From: Xanthobacteraceae bacterium
GTDB lineage: Bacteria; Pseudomonadota; Alphaproteobacteria; Rhizobiales; Xanthobacteraceae
Direction: 5' to 3'
DNA: 14,747 nucleotides
Assembly (NCBI GenBank): GCA_030037185.1
Contig: JASHRR010000751.1
Coordinates: 1 to 14,747 of the forward strand
In this document: positions 14,633 to 14,747 of the stretch, one piece after another
Numbering within the stretch: the first letter of the stretch is position 1
How the letters are laid out: each line of letters starts with the position of its first letter
Notes under the pieces: generated by a model
Database searches by the model: none
The model's input: only the letters and a program-made list of their open reading frames with translations
What the model was told of the DNA's origin: nothing
Program-made: the position numbers and the translations under genes

Positions 14633-14747
14633 CGGAATTGACCCGGGGAAGTGCTCACGAGATTGACCAGCGCACGCGGTCTGAGTCGAGCGGTGTGATT
14701 TGTCCTGCGCCCGCGGCCGCCGGCGCCGTAAGGACCGTGAGCGCTGA

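Overview
The window looks like a chromosomal segment of a high-GC alphaproteobacterium, most likely a member of the Bradyrhizobium/Rhodopseudomonas group (Nitrobacteraceae). This rests on the order pcm then nlpD-like, the wording of the LolA and heptosyltransferase proteins, and a heavy load of decayed insertion sequences and pseudogenes. The genus is inference; no rRNA or other marker gene is present.

Layout. 1-381 is the 3' part of pcm (protein-L-isoaspartate methyltransferase). 382-2829 is an accessory insert that separates pcm from its usual partner. It carries a convergent gene for a secreted Tyr/His/Gly-rich protein (485-877, minus), a frameshifted LysR-type regulator relic (about 1495-1968), and a truncated IS110-family left end (2006-2117). 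Stretches on either side resist identification. 2830-4293 is an NlpD/EnvC-like LysM-LytM lipoprotein with degenerate zinc ligands, and 4481-5455 is a heptosyltransferase I (waaC-like); both are envelope genes. A secreted amidohydrolase follows on the minus strand (5664-7055). After a regulatory-looking intergenic region with a perfect CRP-type half-site pair there is a small secreted protein (7484-7759). A PQQ-dependent dehydrogenase (7957-9738, minus) appears to lack its catalytic Asp.

The right half is a graveyard with a few intact genes: an IS701-type transposase relic (about 10085-10625), an isolated LolA-like lipoprotein carrier (10698-11423, minus), about 0.8 kb with nothing recognised, and a tyrosine recombinase relic (about 12546-12786). 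The recombinase relic runs in frame into a small charged helical protein (12802-12999). Next are a two-helix membrane protein (13154-13435) and a decayed second copy of it (13591-13745). The window ends with relics of a serine hydrolase (beta-lactamase fold) and a 5'-truncated Pcm-like methyltransferase, both on the minus strand.

How the genes work together. pcm, the NlpD-like protein, the heptosyltransferase and LolA all concern protein repair or the cell envelope, but only pcm/nlpD are a known neighbour pair, and here they are split. The amidohydrolase, the small exported protein and the PQQ dehydrogenase are periplasmic and stand as single transcription units. I see no CRISPR array, no complete insertion sequence, no intact tRNA or rRNA, and no convincing new defence or biosynthetic system. 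The most interesting signals are the dead-looking catalytic sites, the paralog decay pair, the CRP-like operator, and the IS110 left end with a foldable leader.
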